Positions 46,636-60,318 of a stretch of 64,000 nucleotides of DNA are shown piece by piece. The stretch is taken from NCBI GenBank assembly GCA_032622095.1, contig CP136068.1:182966796-183030795 (forward strand). The letters run 5' to 3'. The notes beneath the pieces are model-generated. The model was not told the DNA's origin. It saw only the letters and a list, made by a program, of their open reading frames with translations, and made no database searches. Source of the stretch: Siphonodentalium dalli. Taxonomy: Eukaryota > Mollusca > Scaphopoda > Gadilida > Siphonodentaliidae. The first letter of the stretch is position 1. Each line of letters opens with the position of its first letter. The position numbers and the translations under genes are program-made.

Positions 46636-48480
46636 CTGTTGAATTGAACGAATACCTCGCGTGAACATAACGCTTCAACCCTATTTTTACTGAACGATTT
46701 TCCAGTCCAGTTAACCAAGACTGTTTATATTGGATTGGTATATTTTTCTGGTATAAATTTACATGTGGCCGTTTGTTGAACTGAACATGACCATATGCTT
46801 AATTATCGAACACCAGCTAAACCACACACATACGGGTAAATGTTGATTTTAAAATCACTATTATCATAATACGTTCCTAGATATGTATTCTTATACAATA
46901 AGATCCACACAACCCATATGTCGTTGGTAATTATGATTAACTACACTCCTGTCACAAGGGTTCGTCGAAAGTGTGAATGCCCCCAATCATAAGTTCGTGT
47001 TTATAACTTAGACACGTCGTACATCCGGGTATCAGAGAAAAGCGATACCCTACCCGTAATGTAAATCACAATTCCTTTGAATATATTATCCCGCTGCATC
47101 ATAACAAATATATTTTTAAATGGCATAGTATTCATCTGGAAGGACGTATACACAGACAACTAACAGAACGTGCAGACGAGTTCATATTGTTTTGTGAGAG
47201 ATTTTCAGATAATAAGTTCGTTTGCATGCTGAACTTATTATCTGAACATTTCGTAAGGGATAACCATTCATCATTGAGTATTTAATATTTAACTTGTTAA
47301 AACCCAATAACACATAATAAACTGCTTGTTACAAATTATTATATAATATAAACAACCAACATAAAGTATTCAAAACGGTATGTTGTCGAGTGCTGAGTAT
47401 TCTACCGAAATTAGCTGTTATATTACTTGAAACTGGAGCTCTGCCCTAGTATACTGGACGGAGAAGTTTGACCAGTTCATCAGTTCATTTTGTCTATAAA
47501 ACGTCATCCCACGCCTGTGAAGTTCAAAGGAAAATGGCGTTGCTTTTCTATTTGGCCGCATTCGAGCGAAACTGAATGTAAACTCTGATTTATTCATAAC
47601 TATGTTGTCCTTGTCGCTTCACAGTAGGATATACAAGGATTATCAGACGCACGCATGTACTGTATAGTCGTATACTAACAATTCTAATTTCGTATTTAAA
47701 GTATTAACGAACCAAAGCCAAGGTTTTGAGCCGAACGCAGCATATATCTGATTGTGTGACGTCACTCGCATACAACCATCATCGACACGACGATCTCACA
47801 TGTATTCAAATAAACATCATCAAATCATTATTATGTTTTGTCGATTGATAAGGGCAAGTAGGCATATACATACACAGAACGACACGATGTGTAAATGGGT
47901 TTGTCGATACGGCACGAGTGCTGTCGCGGATGGATATAACGAGAGGCGCGTGCGCCTCGAGTTCTATCCTTCCACGACAGCACGAGTGCCGTATCGACAC
48001 ACCCATTTACACATCGCGTCGTTCTGTGTTTATTACACGCTTCGCGTCCTAGTATCCGTGCATTACAATACATACTTAGAAGGTATATTTAGGCAATTAG
48101 AGGGCGTGTGTTGTCATGTGTGTGATGATGTTTTTATCTATCACAAACCAAAGGTAGTTTTGCGGTTCGTAAGCGACGCAAGTATAGTTGTGATGCCATT
48201 AATTTATGTAATCCATCAATCTGAACAAAAAGGTTTTTACATCCGGAGGATTCGGACCCATGTGCCTCTATGGGGGCCGCCATGGGGAAATACGCTCGGA
48301 CAAGCCTGTAAAATGAATTGACAAACTAACAAAACGAATTTATTTTCCGTCTTTGATCAGCCTCCCAATAGCAACATTATTAAATTCGAAAAACACAAGC
48401 ACCCTTATTCAAAATTAAATGATTAATGTGAATTTAGTTGACATATATAGTCGCATTGCATTCGGCAAACCTCGTCAGAT
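46636..48480. other. Upstream intron or 5' flank of the VWDE-like gene
   Basis: It should contain or lead to the signal-peptide exon, but none could be supported. It holds a 16-bp-arm hairpin at 47204-47246 (TTCAGATAATAAGTTC arm) and the foldback at 47873-48028. Confidence 0.35.
47873..48028. repeat. 156-bp near-perfect foldback
   Basis: The arm starting CACAGAACGACACGATGTGT pairs along its whole length (about 68 bp) with the segment ending CGTCGTTCTGTG. The centre GAGGCGCGTGCGCCTC is itself palindromic. Only a few mismatches are present. Confidence 0.8.
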
Positions 48481-48517
48481 TCCGAACCGTTTCAGTTTGA
48501 AATTACATCCCCTGGCC

Positions 48518-48566
48518 CATAGCAACGATGCAAATCGTGACGTAATTTTCGTTACAAAATGGCGGC
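48518..48566 (+). promoter_or_regulatory. Candidate promoter motif cluster
   Basis: Within 49 bp lie CATAGCAAC (RFX half site, 48518-48526), ATGCAAAT (octamer, 48528-48535), TGACGTAA (CRE/ATF, 48538-48545) and AAAATGGCGGC (YY1-type, 48556-48566). The surroundings are locally CpG-rich in an otherwise AT-rich region. YY1-type motifs normally lie just downstream of the start in the direction of transcription, which suggests a plus-strand transcript. A donor-like CTG|GTAAGAG at 49223/49224 could end a non-coding first exon. Confidence 0.35.
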
Positions 48567-48643
48567 GCCCTGTTACGTTACTGGCTATTCAAACTCTTCT
48601 CCGTTGTGGTACTCGTGCTGAATTTTATTTTGCGTTAAGCTAA

Positions 48644-51600
48644 TCGATTGGGCATACATTGTGTGTGGATCCTCCAGACTTTTGATATTTAACAGTGAAA
48701 GTGAAACTCAATCAGTCGGAAAGAAACTGAATGACGAATCTGTGACTGAAACAAATATGAAAACGAAGGTCACTGGAGTGGACTGTGGACGTTGGACCGG
48801 TATGTGGCCACCACGGTGATTTGACTTGTTCTGTTAAATGTTAAGTCTGTTTTCACCTGGACTGGTTAGAGTTGCAAGCGGCAAATTTGTCCATCTACTT
48901 CTCTAAATTAATTGTTGATAGCTGACACTGTCTGGTCAAGGATCAGAAAATGGACATTTTAGAGCTGATTGATTTATTAGTGATTACATATTAGTAAATT
49001 TACTGTTCAACGACTTCAGCCTCAGCCCCACCCCTTCAATGTGAGTGTGACTCGGGTCAAAATACAATTATAGCCATCTACAGAGCAGTTGACACACAGA
49101 TGTGACAAACGTGTAAAGCCCAGTGAATTTGTGACTGACACGGTGAGTCAATTAACTTGGTGAGTGAAGGAAAAGAAGAACATTTCCCAGTTGGTATCGG
49201 CACACTACAGAGTGTAGTGACTGGTAAGAGGATAATCTTCCAAATATCAGTCTATGAATCCTGTTTAATATAATAATTATAATGCACCATTAATAACGCC
49301 ATTAATGGTGATTTGTTTTAGCATTCTCACAATCATATTAAATATTTCATGATTTTAACACTGTGTTCTCGGTTTAAACCTTAAACATTAAGCGGGAACT
49401 CGGTCAGCATGGCTAGCATGTACAGTGGCTATTTGTGGACAAATTATTAAATATAGCCCTGCGTACTTGCTATTGTCGTCTTGACACATTGCGATTGGAA
49501 TAATATGTATGCTAAACATAATAATTCCAGGCCAAGCTGGTCGAACTGTCATGACCGTCTAGTTCTACATGACTCATGGGGCAATCGCAGATTATCATAT
49601 AAATGTTTAATCTGGTAGCAATTTCTTAGACCATGACATGAATATATATGTATCTATGCCCATCGAGATTGAAATATTCCACCAGTACAACGTTTTTGCT
49701 GTTGCGATAGGGAAGTTTGTAACAATGAAAAAACAGTACAGGTAAATAAATTATGAAATACATGTTCCTTAATAATGTGTGTCATAGAATGTGAAGGTCC
49801 ATCTTTGAAATTGCAAGATTGAAGTGACTTTGTGGTTGATTTTGCTTTGCGTTCTTTACACTAAAGTAATTCCTCCCCGGCAATTATTTAAATGTTTATA
49901 TACTATCAAATGCCTAACAATAGTGCATGTGCCGCATGATTAGTACTTTTGGATAAAATTCTCAACGATCATTAAATTATTTGGCATAGAGACATATATA
50001 GAATTAAATTAAAATAGAATAAAATTTCCATCATTATTATTAATTTCAGTCTAAGTCTCCACTATCACTATTATTGACCATCACAATGAATGACTATACA
50101 CCTGATAGTACGATATAAGCTCACAACAGTCACAAACAAGGATGCAATCTCGAGCTGGGACCACCCCTACTTTGAAGTAGATTATTGAGGAACAAGTATT
50201 AACAATAAAGGGAAATATATTCCCTGCTTATTTTTTCATTGTTATAAATTTCGCTGTCAGAACATAAACAAGTTCCCATGGTTTTGCACAGTGCAATTGG
50301 TATAGTATGGTCTATAGTACGGTCATGTCTAGTGTAGAGATTCATGACATGATCTAGTATTGTTTGTGGTTCGATAGTCTTTTAAGGTGAACTCCGTAAA
50401 CGTGCATATATTCGCGTCTGATTAATGAGTAGTAACCGTATATGAAACGCCTCGAATATACCACTATTGCACAATGACATCAGTTTGTTTGATCGAAATT
50501 ATTTATCCACTCCAGCCTCAAAACAATAGTCATTTGGCAAATTGTGTCATTCCTTTTCGAAGTGCCTATCATCTACTGAATGTGGATCCTACCACGGGCC
50601 AGCAAATGTGTCTCATTGAGTCATTGTGCCCACCAATGTAACTCGCTGAAAGTCAAGCATACATAAGCGTCTATAAATAAATCAGATGTGAAATATGCAA
50701 TAAATCCCCGTTTTCCACATCATACAAACGTTTTCAGTGTTATATGTAAATTTATCCAATAAAGTTAGTTTTCCCTTAAAATTGCAAAAATTTAATTCAT
50801 CAATTTTGCCATGAAAATTGGTCGCTGGGCCAGATTCAACCTTCACCTGGTGATAGAATTTTGAACAAATATAGTAACATGTGTTATATGGCTAATATCT
50901 CTGGACTGGCGCCATGGAAAATTGTCTGGAAATTAGAGAAATGTTAGAGGCAATGTCTCACTCTGACCATGTCTAACTGTGGCCCACATTGCCCTATATT
51001 TTGTGCTGCAACATGTTCTCGTGCAACTATGTTTATATTCTACCTGAATATTCACATATGTTCATATTTTGTATTCATTTAAATTTGTTTAAATAAAAAT
51101 TTAGACAAACTAACGCCATTATACTCTGAGTCATCACACCATATTTCGTTGAAATTCGGGCACCAACATTAACAAAGTCGTGTTGGTCTCAACTGTAGTC
51201 CAGTCTTATATGTATATATATAAACAGTCCCATGAAACATGTATTCATTTATTGATGGACGTGTCGTGTCGGGTTCATTAGTCCGAATGTTCCATATTCC
51301 GACGGTTCATTATTCAGAAGGTTCGCTATTCCAAAGGTTCGTTATTCCGAATGTTCGCTATTCTGAAGGTTTTCTATTCTGTGCGTATTTAACCAGAAAT
51401 TAATACAAATTTGCACCCTCCCACAAACACCACACGAGGAGTGAAAAATACTATTACGCTAGTATTCACATATATTATATTTATACACCCCATTCGAATT
51501 CCCAAATTGTCCCAGATGTCGGTTATTAATTGCAAGAAGACAGTATTAGTTTATCGTTTATTATCGAACGTTGAAACACGATGACTGCATGTCTGAAATA

Positions 51601-53721
51601 AGCTACACGTAAGAGTCTAGGTGATACAGTCGGTATAATGAACCTTGGGAATAGTGAAACTTCGGAATAGCGAAACGTCGGTATAATGAACATTGGGAAA
51701 AGCGAACCTTCGGAATAGAGACATGTCGCAGTTCATACGTACTGACGTGACGTATATCCCAAGTTGGCCGAAATACAGGCACTCCCATGAAACGTGTTTT
51801 GGGTTGTCCATATGTACTAACGTAATCATATTAGTTCCGGTTTCATGGTTGAAGCGAACGTAATGTACGTCATTTTACGACAACGAGATGCGTATGGAAC
51901 GTACGTTCCATACGTATTTGTAAATATGGAACAGCAATAACACTGTACTTCTGGGAACAAGCGTGTAATACAAAATAATTTCTAACGGTTTGTTGGATCA
52001 AATTACCGGACCCTCTCCGTGAGAGTCGGAACGTTTTTAGATAACACTCGAAACTACCCCGTTGAACAACGTGTTTAGGAAGCATTAATTTTTACGAAAA
52101 ACGAGGTATTCCTCAAATATATGGTTATTAAACATACAATAACATAACTTGAACCACCCTTGAACATAAACAATCACATACTTAAGTATTCCTTATTTAT
52201 CCCGCATGGTTGTTATTAATAACAAGACATGTTTGCCTTAATGACTACCCTTTATTAATCACAAAAGCAACAGGTAGTCGGAAACGTGTTTATGGACCTC
52301 CAGCTTTCTTGTCATTGGTGAAGGCCCTTTTTTTGGTACCACCCAAGCGCCAACCATGGGATCCTGGTCGACGATCACATATGTAGTCATGAAACACACT
52401 AAGCATAACTGTTAGCACAAGGGGTACCCCCTCCCAAAATGGAAGCAGGAAACATTGGGTGGGAGGGTGGGTTGCGTTAAATAATATCGACCGAGTCGGT
52501 CGAACGAAATTACCCGAAAGACAGTATGCTGCTGTGTGATTACTCAAGTAACTTGGCGCCGGCCAAAATAGTTCCTTCCTCAATATCGATGGGCTTTATA
52601 TGTTGATCCACTGCTTTAGCATATATCCTCGTTCCGTTATGGCAAACAAAGGCATTATCTCAGTTGACACTTAGTGAAGTGAGGAATAGAAGCTGGCTAA
52701 TTGAGTGGCTGATTGTCACATCGCTCCGCATGTACTGATGTGACAAGGTCTATACAGTACTGCGAGATATATTGATAGCCATTGGGTTTTCCCAGTAGCA
52801 ACCATATCGGGATAAAGGATTTGCATTGCTTCACTAGCATCTCCGTTTTCCGCACCGTGGGATAATTCCACCGTGACTGCCACAACACGATTTATGTGTA
52901 CCTTAAAGCCTTATTGTCCGATCCATGTACATAACTTGGTACTGTACGGTACTATACAAAACGAAACAACATATATTTAATATGGAATTAATTTATATAT
53001 ATGTATACTGTACTGGTGCCATGTTAGAAGTTTCATCAATCTAAACATGAACATTATCTGAATATTTCCAACCAATGAATATGACTCCTTCTGCACTGTT
53101 ATGCTGTCTCGCCTGCTAACATCATATGCACATCCCTCCAAATTAGTAACTAAATATTTACAATATTTATAATACAGTTTCGATATAGTTAATTTACTAA
53201 TTATACTGTTTATGGTAAACTCTGAACGCAAACTAATTAAAGTTGCACACAGTATTTGGAACTTTGATTCTGCAAACCTGAAATATGTATTACACACCAT
53301 CAACAACTTTAGCTGTTTTATTACGGGATATTTAAAGTTATTCTGAAGGAAACAAAATAGTCTATTGTTTTTATCACCATTATTGTAGCTAAAGAAAGCA
53401 AATTTTAGGTCAAAGATATGTCAAGGTATACATTAATATCACTGTTTCGTATTGCTGTTAAGTTGAACGGTGCCTAAAAAATATGTCCCAACACAATATG
53501 TGCCTTTAAATATTTCCGAAAGTCATGTAAGAAAGTAGGCCAGGTCAGGACAGAGTCCGCTCTTCCGTGTCCTATATCGAGAGCATGAACGAATGCGTGT
53601 ATTATATATTTCCTCTTTTGTTATTCTTCGTTCACAATAAAACAAATTAATAACAAAACCATTACATGTGTTTGTATATAACTGAATTGGAGAATCAATC
53701 TAATACTCACGGCTTACATAA
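48644..53721. other. Intergenic or intronic sequence
   Basis: No gene was recognised. It contains the minisatellite-armed foldback at 51271-51720. An open frame at 52290-52583 (minus) has no recognisable domain. Confidence 0.35.
51271..51720. repeat. Foldback with 17-18-bp minisatellite arms
   Basis: The left array (51271-51390) repeats GTTCGCTATTCCGAAGG-like units. The right array (51631-51720) repeats the complement. The centre is about 240 bp. Confidence 0.7.
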
Positions 53722-56700
53722 TTAATCTCACCTGTCAAACAAAACATCGAAAGCGCTATTTAACTCACATATCAAACAAAACATGGAAAGCGCTATTAAA
53801 CTCACATATCAAACAAAACATGGAAAGCGCTATTAAACTCACATATCAAACAAAAAATGGAAAGTGCTATTAAACTCACATATCAAACAAAACATGGAAA
53901 GTGCTATTAAACTCACATATCAAACAAAACATGGAAAGCGCTATTAAACTCACATATCAAACAAAACAAGGAAAGCGCTATTAAACTCACATATCAAACA
54001 AAACATGGAAAGCGCTATTAAACTCACATATCAAACAAAACATGGAAAGCGCTATTAAACTCACATATCAAACAAAACATGGAAAGTGCTATTAAACTCA
54101 CATATCAAACAAAACATGGAAAGCGCTATTAAAATCACATATCAAACAAAACATGGAAAGTACTATTAAAATCACATATCAAACAAAACATGGAAAGCGC
54201 TATTAAACTCACATATCAAACAAAACATGGAAAGCGCTATTAAACTCACATATCAAACAAAACATGGAAAGCGCTATTAAACTCACATATCAAACAAAAC
54301 ATGGAAAGCGCTATTAAACTCACATATCAAACAAAACATGGAAAGTGCTATTAAACTCACATATCAAACAAAACATGGAAAGCGCAATTAAAATCACATA
54401 TCAAACAAAACATGGAAAGTGCTATTAAACTCACATATCAAACAAAACATGGAAAGCGCTATTTAACTCACATATAAAACAAAACATGGAAATCGCTATT
54501 AAACTCACATACCAAACAAAACATGGAAGGGGTATTAAACTCACATATCAAACAAAACATGGAAAGCGCTATTAAACTCACATATCAAACAAAACATGGA
54601 AAGCGCTATTAAACTCACATATCAAACAAAACATGGAAAGTGCTATTAAACTCACATATCAAACAAAACATGGAAAGTGCTATTAAAATCACATATCAAA
54701 CAAAACATGGAAAGTGCTATTAAACTCACATATCAAACAAAACATGGAAAGCGCTATTTAACTCACATATCAAACAAAACATGGAAAGCGCTATTAAACT
54801 CACATATCAAACAAAACATGGAAAGTGCTATTAAACTCACATATCAAACAAAACATGGAAAGCGCTATTAAAATCACATATCAAACAAAACATGGAAAGC
54901 GCTATTAAACTCACATATCAAATAAAACATGGAAAGTGCTATTAAACTCACATATCAAACAAAACATGGAAAGCGCTATTTAACTCACATATCAAACAAA
55001 ACATGGAAAGCGCTATTAAACTCACATATCAAACAAAACATGGAAAGTGCTATTAAACTCACATATCAAACAAAACATGGAAAGCGCTATTAAAATCACA
55101 TATCAAACAAAACATGGAAAGTGCTATTAAAATCACATATCAAACAAAACACGGAAAGCGCTATTAAACTCACATATCAAACAAACATGGAAAGCGCTAT
55201 TGAACTCACATATCAAACAAACATGGAAAGCGCTATTAAACTGACATATCAAACAAACATGGAAAGCGCTATTAAACTAACATATCAAACAAAACATGGA
55301 AAGCGCTATTAAACTCACATATCAAACAAAACATGGAAAGTGCTATTAAACTCACATATCAAACAAAACATGGAAAGTGCTATTAAACTCACATATCAAA
55401 CAACACATGGAAAGCGCTATTAAAATCAAATATCTAACAAAACATGGAAAGTGCTATTAAACTCACATATCAAACAAAACATGGAAAGCCCTATTAAACT
55501 CACATATCAAACACACATGGAAAGCGCTATTGAACTCACATATCAAACAAACATGGAAAGCGCTATTAAACTGACATATCAAACAAAACATGGAAAGCGC
55601 TATTAAACTCACATATCAAACAAAACATGGAAAGCGCTATTAAACTCACATATCAAACAAAACATGGAAAGCGCTATTAAACTCACACATCAAACAAAAC
55701 ATGGAAAGCTCTATTAAACTCACATATCAAACAAAACATGGAAAGCGCTATTAAACTCACATATCAAACAAAACATCGAAAGCGCTATTAAACTCACATA
55801 TCAAACAAAACATGGAAAGTGCTATTAAACTCACATATCAAACAAAACATGGAAAGCGCTATTAAAATCACATATCAAACAAAACATGGAAAGTGCTATT
55901 AAACTCACATATCAAACAAAACATGGAAAGCGCTATTAAACTCACATATCAAACAAACATGGAAAGCGCTATTGAACTCACATATCAAACAAACATGGAA
56001 AGCGCTATTAAACTGACATATCAAACAAACATGGAAAGCGCTATTAAACTCACATATCAAACAAACATGGAAAGCGCTATTAAACTCACATATCAAACAA
56101 AACATGGAAAGCGCTATTAAACTCACATATCAAACAAAACATGGAAAGCGCTATTAAACTCACATATCAAACAAAACATGGAAAGCGCTATTTAACTCAC
56201 ATATCAAACAAAACATGGAAAGCGCTATTAACCTCACACATCAATCAAAACATGGAAAGCGCTATTAAACTCACATATCAAACAAAACATGGAAAGCTCT
56301 ATTAAACTCACATATCAAACAAAACATGGAAAGCGCTATTAAACTCACATATCAAACAAAACATGGAAAGCTCTATTAAACTCACATATCAAACAAAACA
56401 TGGAAAGCTCTATTAAACTCACATATCAAACAAAACATGGAAAGCTCTATTAAACTCACATATCAAACAAAACATGGAAAGCTCTATTAAACTCACATAT
56501 CAAACAAAACATGGAAAGCGCTATTAAACTCACACATCAAACAAAACATGGAAAGCGCTATTAAACTCACATATCAAACAAAACATGGAAAGCTCTATTA
56601 AAATCACATATCAAACAAAACATGGAAAGCGCTATTAAACTCACATATCAAACAAAACATGGAAAGCTCTATTAAAATCACATATCAAACAAAACATGGA

Positions 56701-57342
56701 AAGCTCTATTAAACTCACATATCAAACAAAACATGGAAAGCGCTATTAAACTCACATAATAAACAAAACATGGAAAGTGCTATTAAACTCACATATCAAA
56801 CAAAACATGGAAAGCTCTATTAAACTCACATATCAAACAAAACATGGAAAGCGCTATTAAACTCACATATCAAACAAAGGATGAAAAGGGCTATTAAACT
56901 CACATATCGAAAAAAACATGGAAAGCGCTATTAAACTCACATATCAAACAAAACATGGAAAGTGCTATTAAACTCACATATCAAACAAAACATGGAAAGC
57001 GCTATTAAATCACATGTCGAACAAAATATGGAAAGCGCTATTAAACTCACATGTCGAACAAAACATGGACAGCGCTATTAAAATCACATGTCGAACAAAA
57101 CATGGAAAGCGCTATTAAAATCACCTGTCGAACCAAACATGGAATGCGCTATTAAAATCAACTGTCGAAGAAAACATGGAAAACGCTATTAAAATCAACT
57201 GTCGAAGAAAACATGGAAAACGCTATTAAAATCACATGTCGAACAAAACATGGAAAGCGCTATTAAACTCACATGTCGAACAAAACATGGAAAGCGCTAT
57301 TAAAATCACATGTCGAACAAAACATGGAAAGCGCTATTAAAA
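53722..57342. repeat. 37-bp satellite, about 98 units
   Basis: The consensus unit is ATTAAACTCACATATCAAAC followed by AAAACATGGAAAGCGCT. Units at the edges diverge (CTGTC at the left, CACATGTCGAAC from about 57000 at the right), and the centre is homogeneous. Blocks of 36-bp units lacking one A occur at about 55170-55260, 55505-55580 and 55945-56090. A six-unit (222-bp) higher-order period is visible near 54755-54977. Confidence 0.95.
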
Positions 57343-58679
57343 TACACGTCATTTCTCGGTGAGGATACATGTTAATACTTCCTCTTTTGAAAGTTGATAT
57401 CTGACTATCAAACATAAACCTCTTATTTAATTGGATTATTAGTCCGATATAATGATGTGCTGGTATATAACGAGAACAAATGGTACCACAGAGAACATGC
57501 ATGCTATCATTAAACACACGAATCGCTAGGACAAGACACAAACGCCCGTATTAATTACACAAAGGGCCACTACACTGGTGAAAATAGCAGACGAAACCGG
57601 AATTTGAACTTGAACCCACATACCGAATTACAGTACATTTAGTTGTGACTATCTGAAGTTAACATCCGGAAAACAAAAGCGAACAGACTGATGCCCTTAT
57701 AGAAAAGCACGCTGGTAAACCATGGTAAAACTCTATTGTATTTTTTTGTATTCTACAGGGTGGTCGGACACCAGGTAATTTTATGCTGGCAAAATTCATC
57801 TAGCGAATGGTCACCATTTTGTATGTACACATGTAGACATACCCGTGTATTGTCACGATAGGAAAATGTTCCCACCCATGTATTTAACCAATGTATTTTA
57901 CTGGAATGTAAGGATGAATTTGGGATTCTACTAAAGTAATTATACCAGAATAATACTACCAGGGTAATTTACCTCGGTATATGGGTGAAGTTACCACGGT
58001 AGTTCAGCTGTGGTAAATCCAGATACACCATGGTTCACGTGGATCTAATCTGGTAAAATATGGTAAAGTCAGACGGACAATGATATATTATATTAAAAGT
58101 TATACCCTTGTAAATTGCAAATCAAAGCATGGTGTACCCCACTTACAAATTACTCCACATACATGCTTGTCCCTTTTTGAAATACGTTTTGTAGGATCGG
58201 AAGTGTAATTTTGAACTGCTCCAAGGACAACCTACTAGACAATATATAGAAATAGGACTTAGATTAATAGTATCATTCCCTTGTGTCACTTGTATATTAG
58301 TGTATGACATTATCTCACCTCATTCGAAATCAAAGGATGTGTGTCATTAGCTGCCACATAACAGTAATACTAGATAATATATAACTTAGTTATTCATAAC
58401 ATCCATCTCTGACTGAAACCAACCCATATAAAAGCGCAATGGTTGTATAGCACCTCCTTTTAGCGTAGTTGACGACTTTTGAGGTAAAGCGTTTTTAAAG
58501 AGCGCTTTTCCATCGAAGATGCATTAACAAAGTTAATACAAACATTTAAAGAGCGTTTTTAGAGAGTGTTTTTTTTCATGACAAGTGATTTACTATAGTA
58601 TGTTCTAATTTACATGGGTTGTATCCATGTGTGTCCTGGTTCGCTTGTATATGGCGAGAATAAATTGGGGTACACCACG
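57343..58679. other. Spacer between satellites
   Basis: Unique AT-rich sequence. I see nothing in it beyond short TGGTAAA-like motifs. Confidence 0.4.
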
Positions 58680-59060
58680 CCTTTACATAAATTGTATTAA
58701 TTTTACAAGGGCATGTCTTTTTTACATGGCTTTGACATGGATTTTTACAATAGTATATAAATGCTAACCTGGCTTTACCATGATTTGCTTGGAATTTACA
58801 AGAGTATATCAATTTTACATGACTTTTCGCAGAGAATAGTATTGTTAACCTGGCTTTACCATGATTTACTTGAAATTTACAAGGGTAGGTCCATTCCACA
58901 TGACTTTTAACAGGGTATATCATTGTAAACCTGATTTTACCATGCCTTTACTTGGAATCTACGAGGGTGTGTCATTTTTACATGGTGTCTACATGGATTT
59001 TACCAGAGTATATCATTGTAGACATTACTTTACAAGGGTATATCATGGTAAACAATGGCG
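58680..59060. repeat. Degenerate repeat of roughly 95 bp
   Basis: About four diverged units share TTTACAAGGGTATATCA, TTTTACATGACTTTT and CTGGCTTTACCATG. Confidence 0.7.
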
Positions 59061-59378
59061 TACCGGGCTTTTGCTAGAGTGGTGTATAAGGACCGACAGG
59101 CGGATACACGGACGATACACATTTGTTTTGTCGTTGTTGTGCTACTGTATATTGCATACTGGATAAGTGTTTTCTTAAAGAGCCTTTTGATTAAACGGGC
59201 GTATACAAACACATCTTTTCGATACAGTTTTCAGGATCCGACTAGACAAGTTGTTGTACAGCTCATTAGTCTAATAACTTGCTCATATATCTGAAAACAA
59301 TACAGAAAAGCAAGCGAATGGTGGAATTGCCTGGTGTGATAACTTCATATATGGCAGATTTTGGTGCAGAAAGAAAAT

Positions 59379-59423
59379 ACGACGCGTTTGTAACCAGTTA
59401 CTGGGTTACAAATACGTCGTGCA
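59379..59423. repeat. Palindrome around GTAACCAGTTACTGGGTTAC
   Basis: ACGACG-GTTTGTAACCAGT pairs with ACTGGGTTACAAATACGTCGT around one or two bases. The motif also occurs in the array that follows. Confidence 0.65.
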
Positions 59424-59499
59424 TTTTTTTTTCCAAGTCGATTGTTTTCCAAGTCGACTAAACGTTTGCTCGTACGTTAGCTGCGACCAGTAACCCGGT

Positions 59500-60318
59500 T
59501 ACAAATGCGCCCTATTTTTTTTACATTAGGAAATACAAAGTTACATTTGGAAGTCGTTTCAAAAATGCGACGTGTTTTCGCGGTTACGGTTACAAATGAT
59601 TAGCCGAGAATAACTCCAACTAGAAAAATGAAAATATTTCACCCATCCTTGTTAAAAACTGGTTACAAAGTTCCATTTGCAAGTCGTTTCAAAAATGCGA
59701 CGTGTTTTCGCGGTTACGGTTACATTTGGAAGTCGTTTCAAAAATGCGACTTTTTTTCGCGGTTACGGTTACAAATGATTGGCAGCGAATAACTCCAACT
59801 AGAAAAATGAAAATATTTTACCCATCCTTGTTAAAACGCGTTACAAAATTACATTTGCAAGTCGTTTCAAAAATGCGACGTGTTTTCGCGGTTACGGTTA
59901 CAAATGATTAGCAGAGAACAATTCCAACTTGAAAAATGAAAATATTTCACCCATCCTTGTTAAAAACGGGATACAAAGTTACATTTGCAAGTCGTTTAAA
60001 AAATGCGACGTGTTTTCGTGGTTACGGTTACATTTGGAAGTCGTTTAAAAAATGCGACGTGTTTTCTCGGTCACGGTTACAAATGATTGGCCGGGAATAA
60101 CTCCAACGAGAAAAATGAAAATATTTCAACCATCCTTGTTAAAAACGGGTTACAAAGTTACATTTGCAAGTCGTTTAAAAAATGCGACGTGTTTTCGCGG
60201 TTACGGTTACATTTGCAAGTCGTTTAAAAAATGCGACGTGTTTTCTCGGTTACGGTTACAAATGATTGGTCGGGAATAACTCCAACTAGAAAAATATCTA
60301 TCCTTGTTAAAAACGGGT
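59500..60318. repeat. 130/49-bp compound tandem repeat
   Basis: The anchor ATGCGACGTGTTTTCG recurs at about 59566, 59696, 59745, 59874, 60004 and 60053, spaced 130 and 49 bp. The units contain GGTTACGGTTACA. Confidence 0.85.

Noticed and set aside
47752-48321. 189-codon plus-strand frame
   Set aside because: It runs through the 156-bp palindrome, has no domain resemblance, and its composition is explained by the hairpin arms.
52290-52583. Minus-strand frame of 97 codons as a possible upstream exon
   Set aside because: No signal peptide or domain, and splice sites are not convincing.
54677-56126. Repetitive open frames with the Y-Q-T-N-M-E-S-A-I type of run
   Set aside because: They arise only where units are 36 bp or where frames cycle through a 37-bp repeat, and they lack any coding signature.
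53722-57342. CRISPR-like regular repeat spacing
   Set aside because: There are no unique spacers; the 37-bp unit is contiguous. The context is eukaryotic.
59530-60270. Telomere-like reading of GGTTACGGTTAC motifs
   Set aside because: The motif is part of a 130/49-bp repeat and is never present as a run of TTAGGG-type units.
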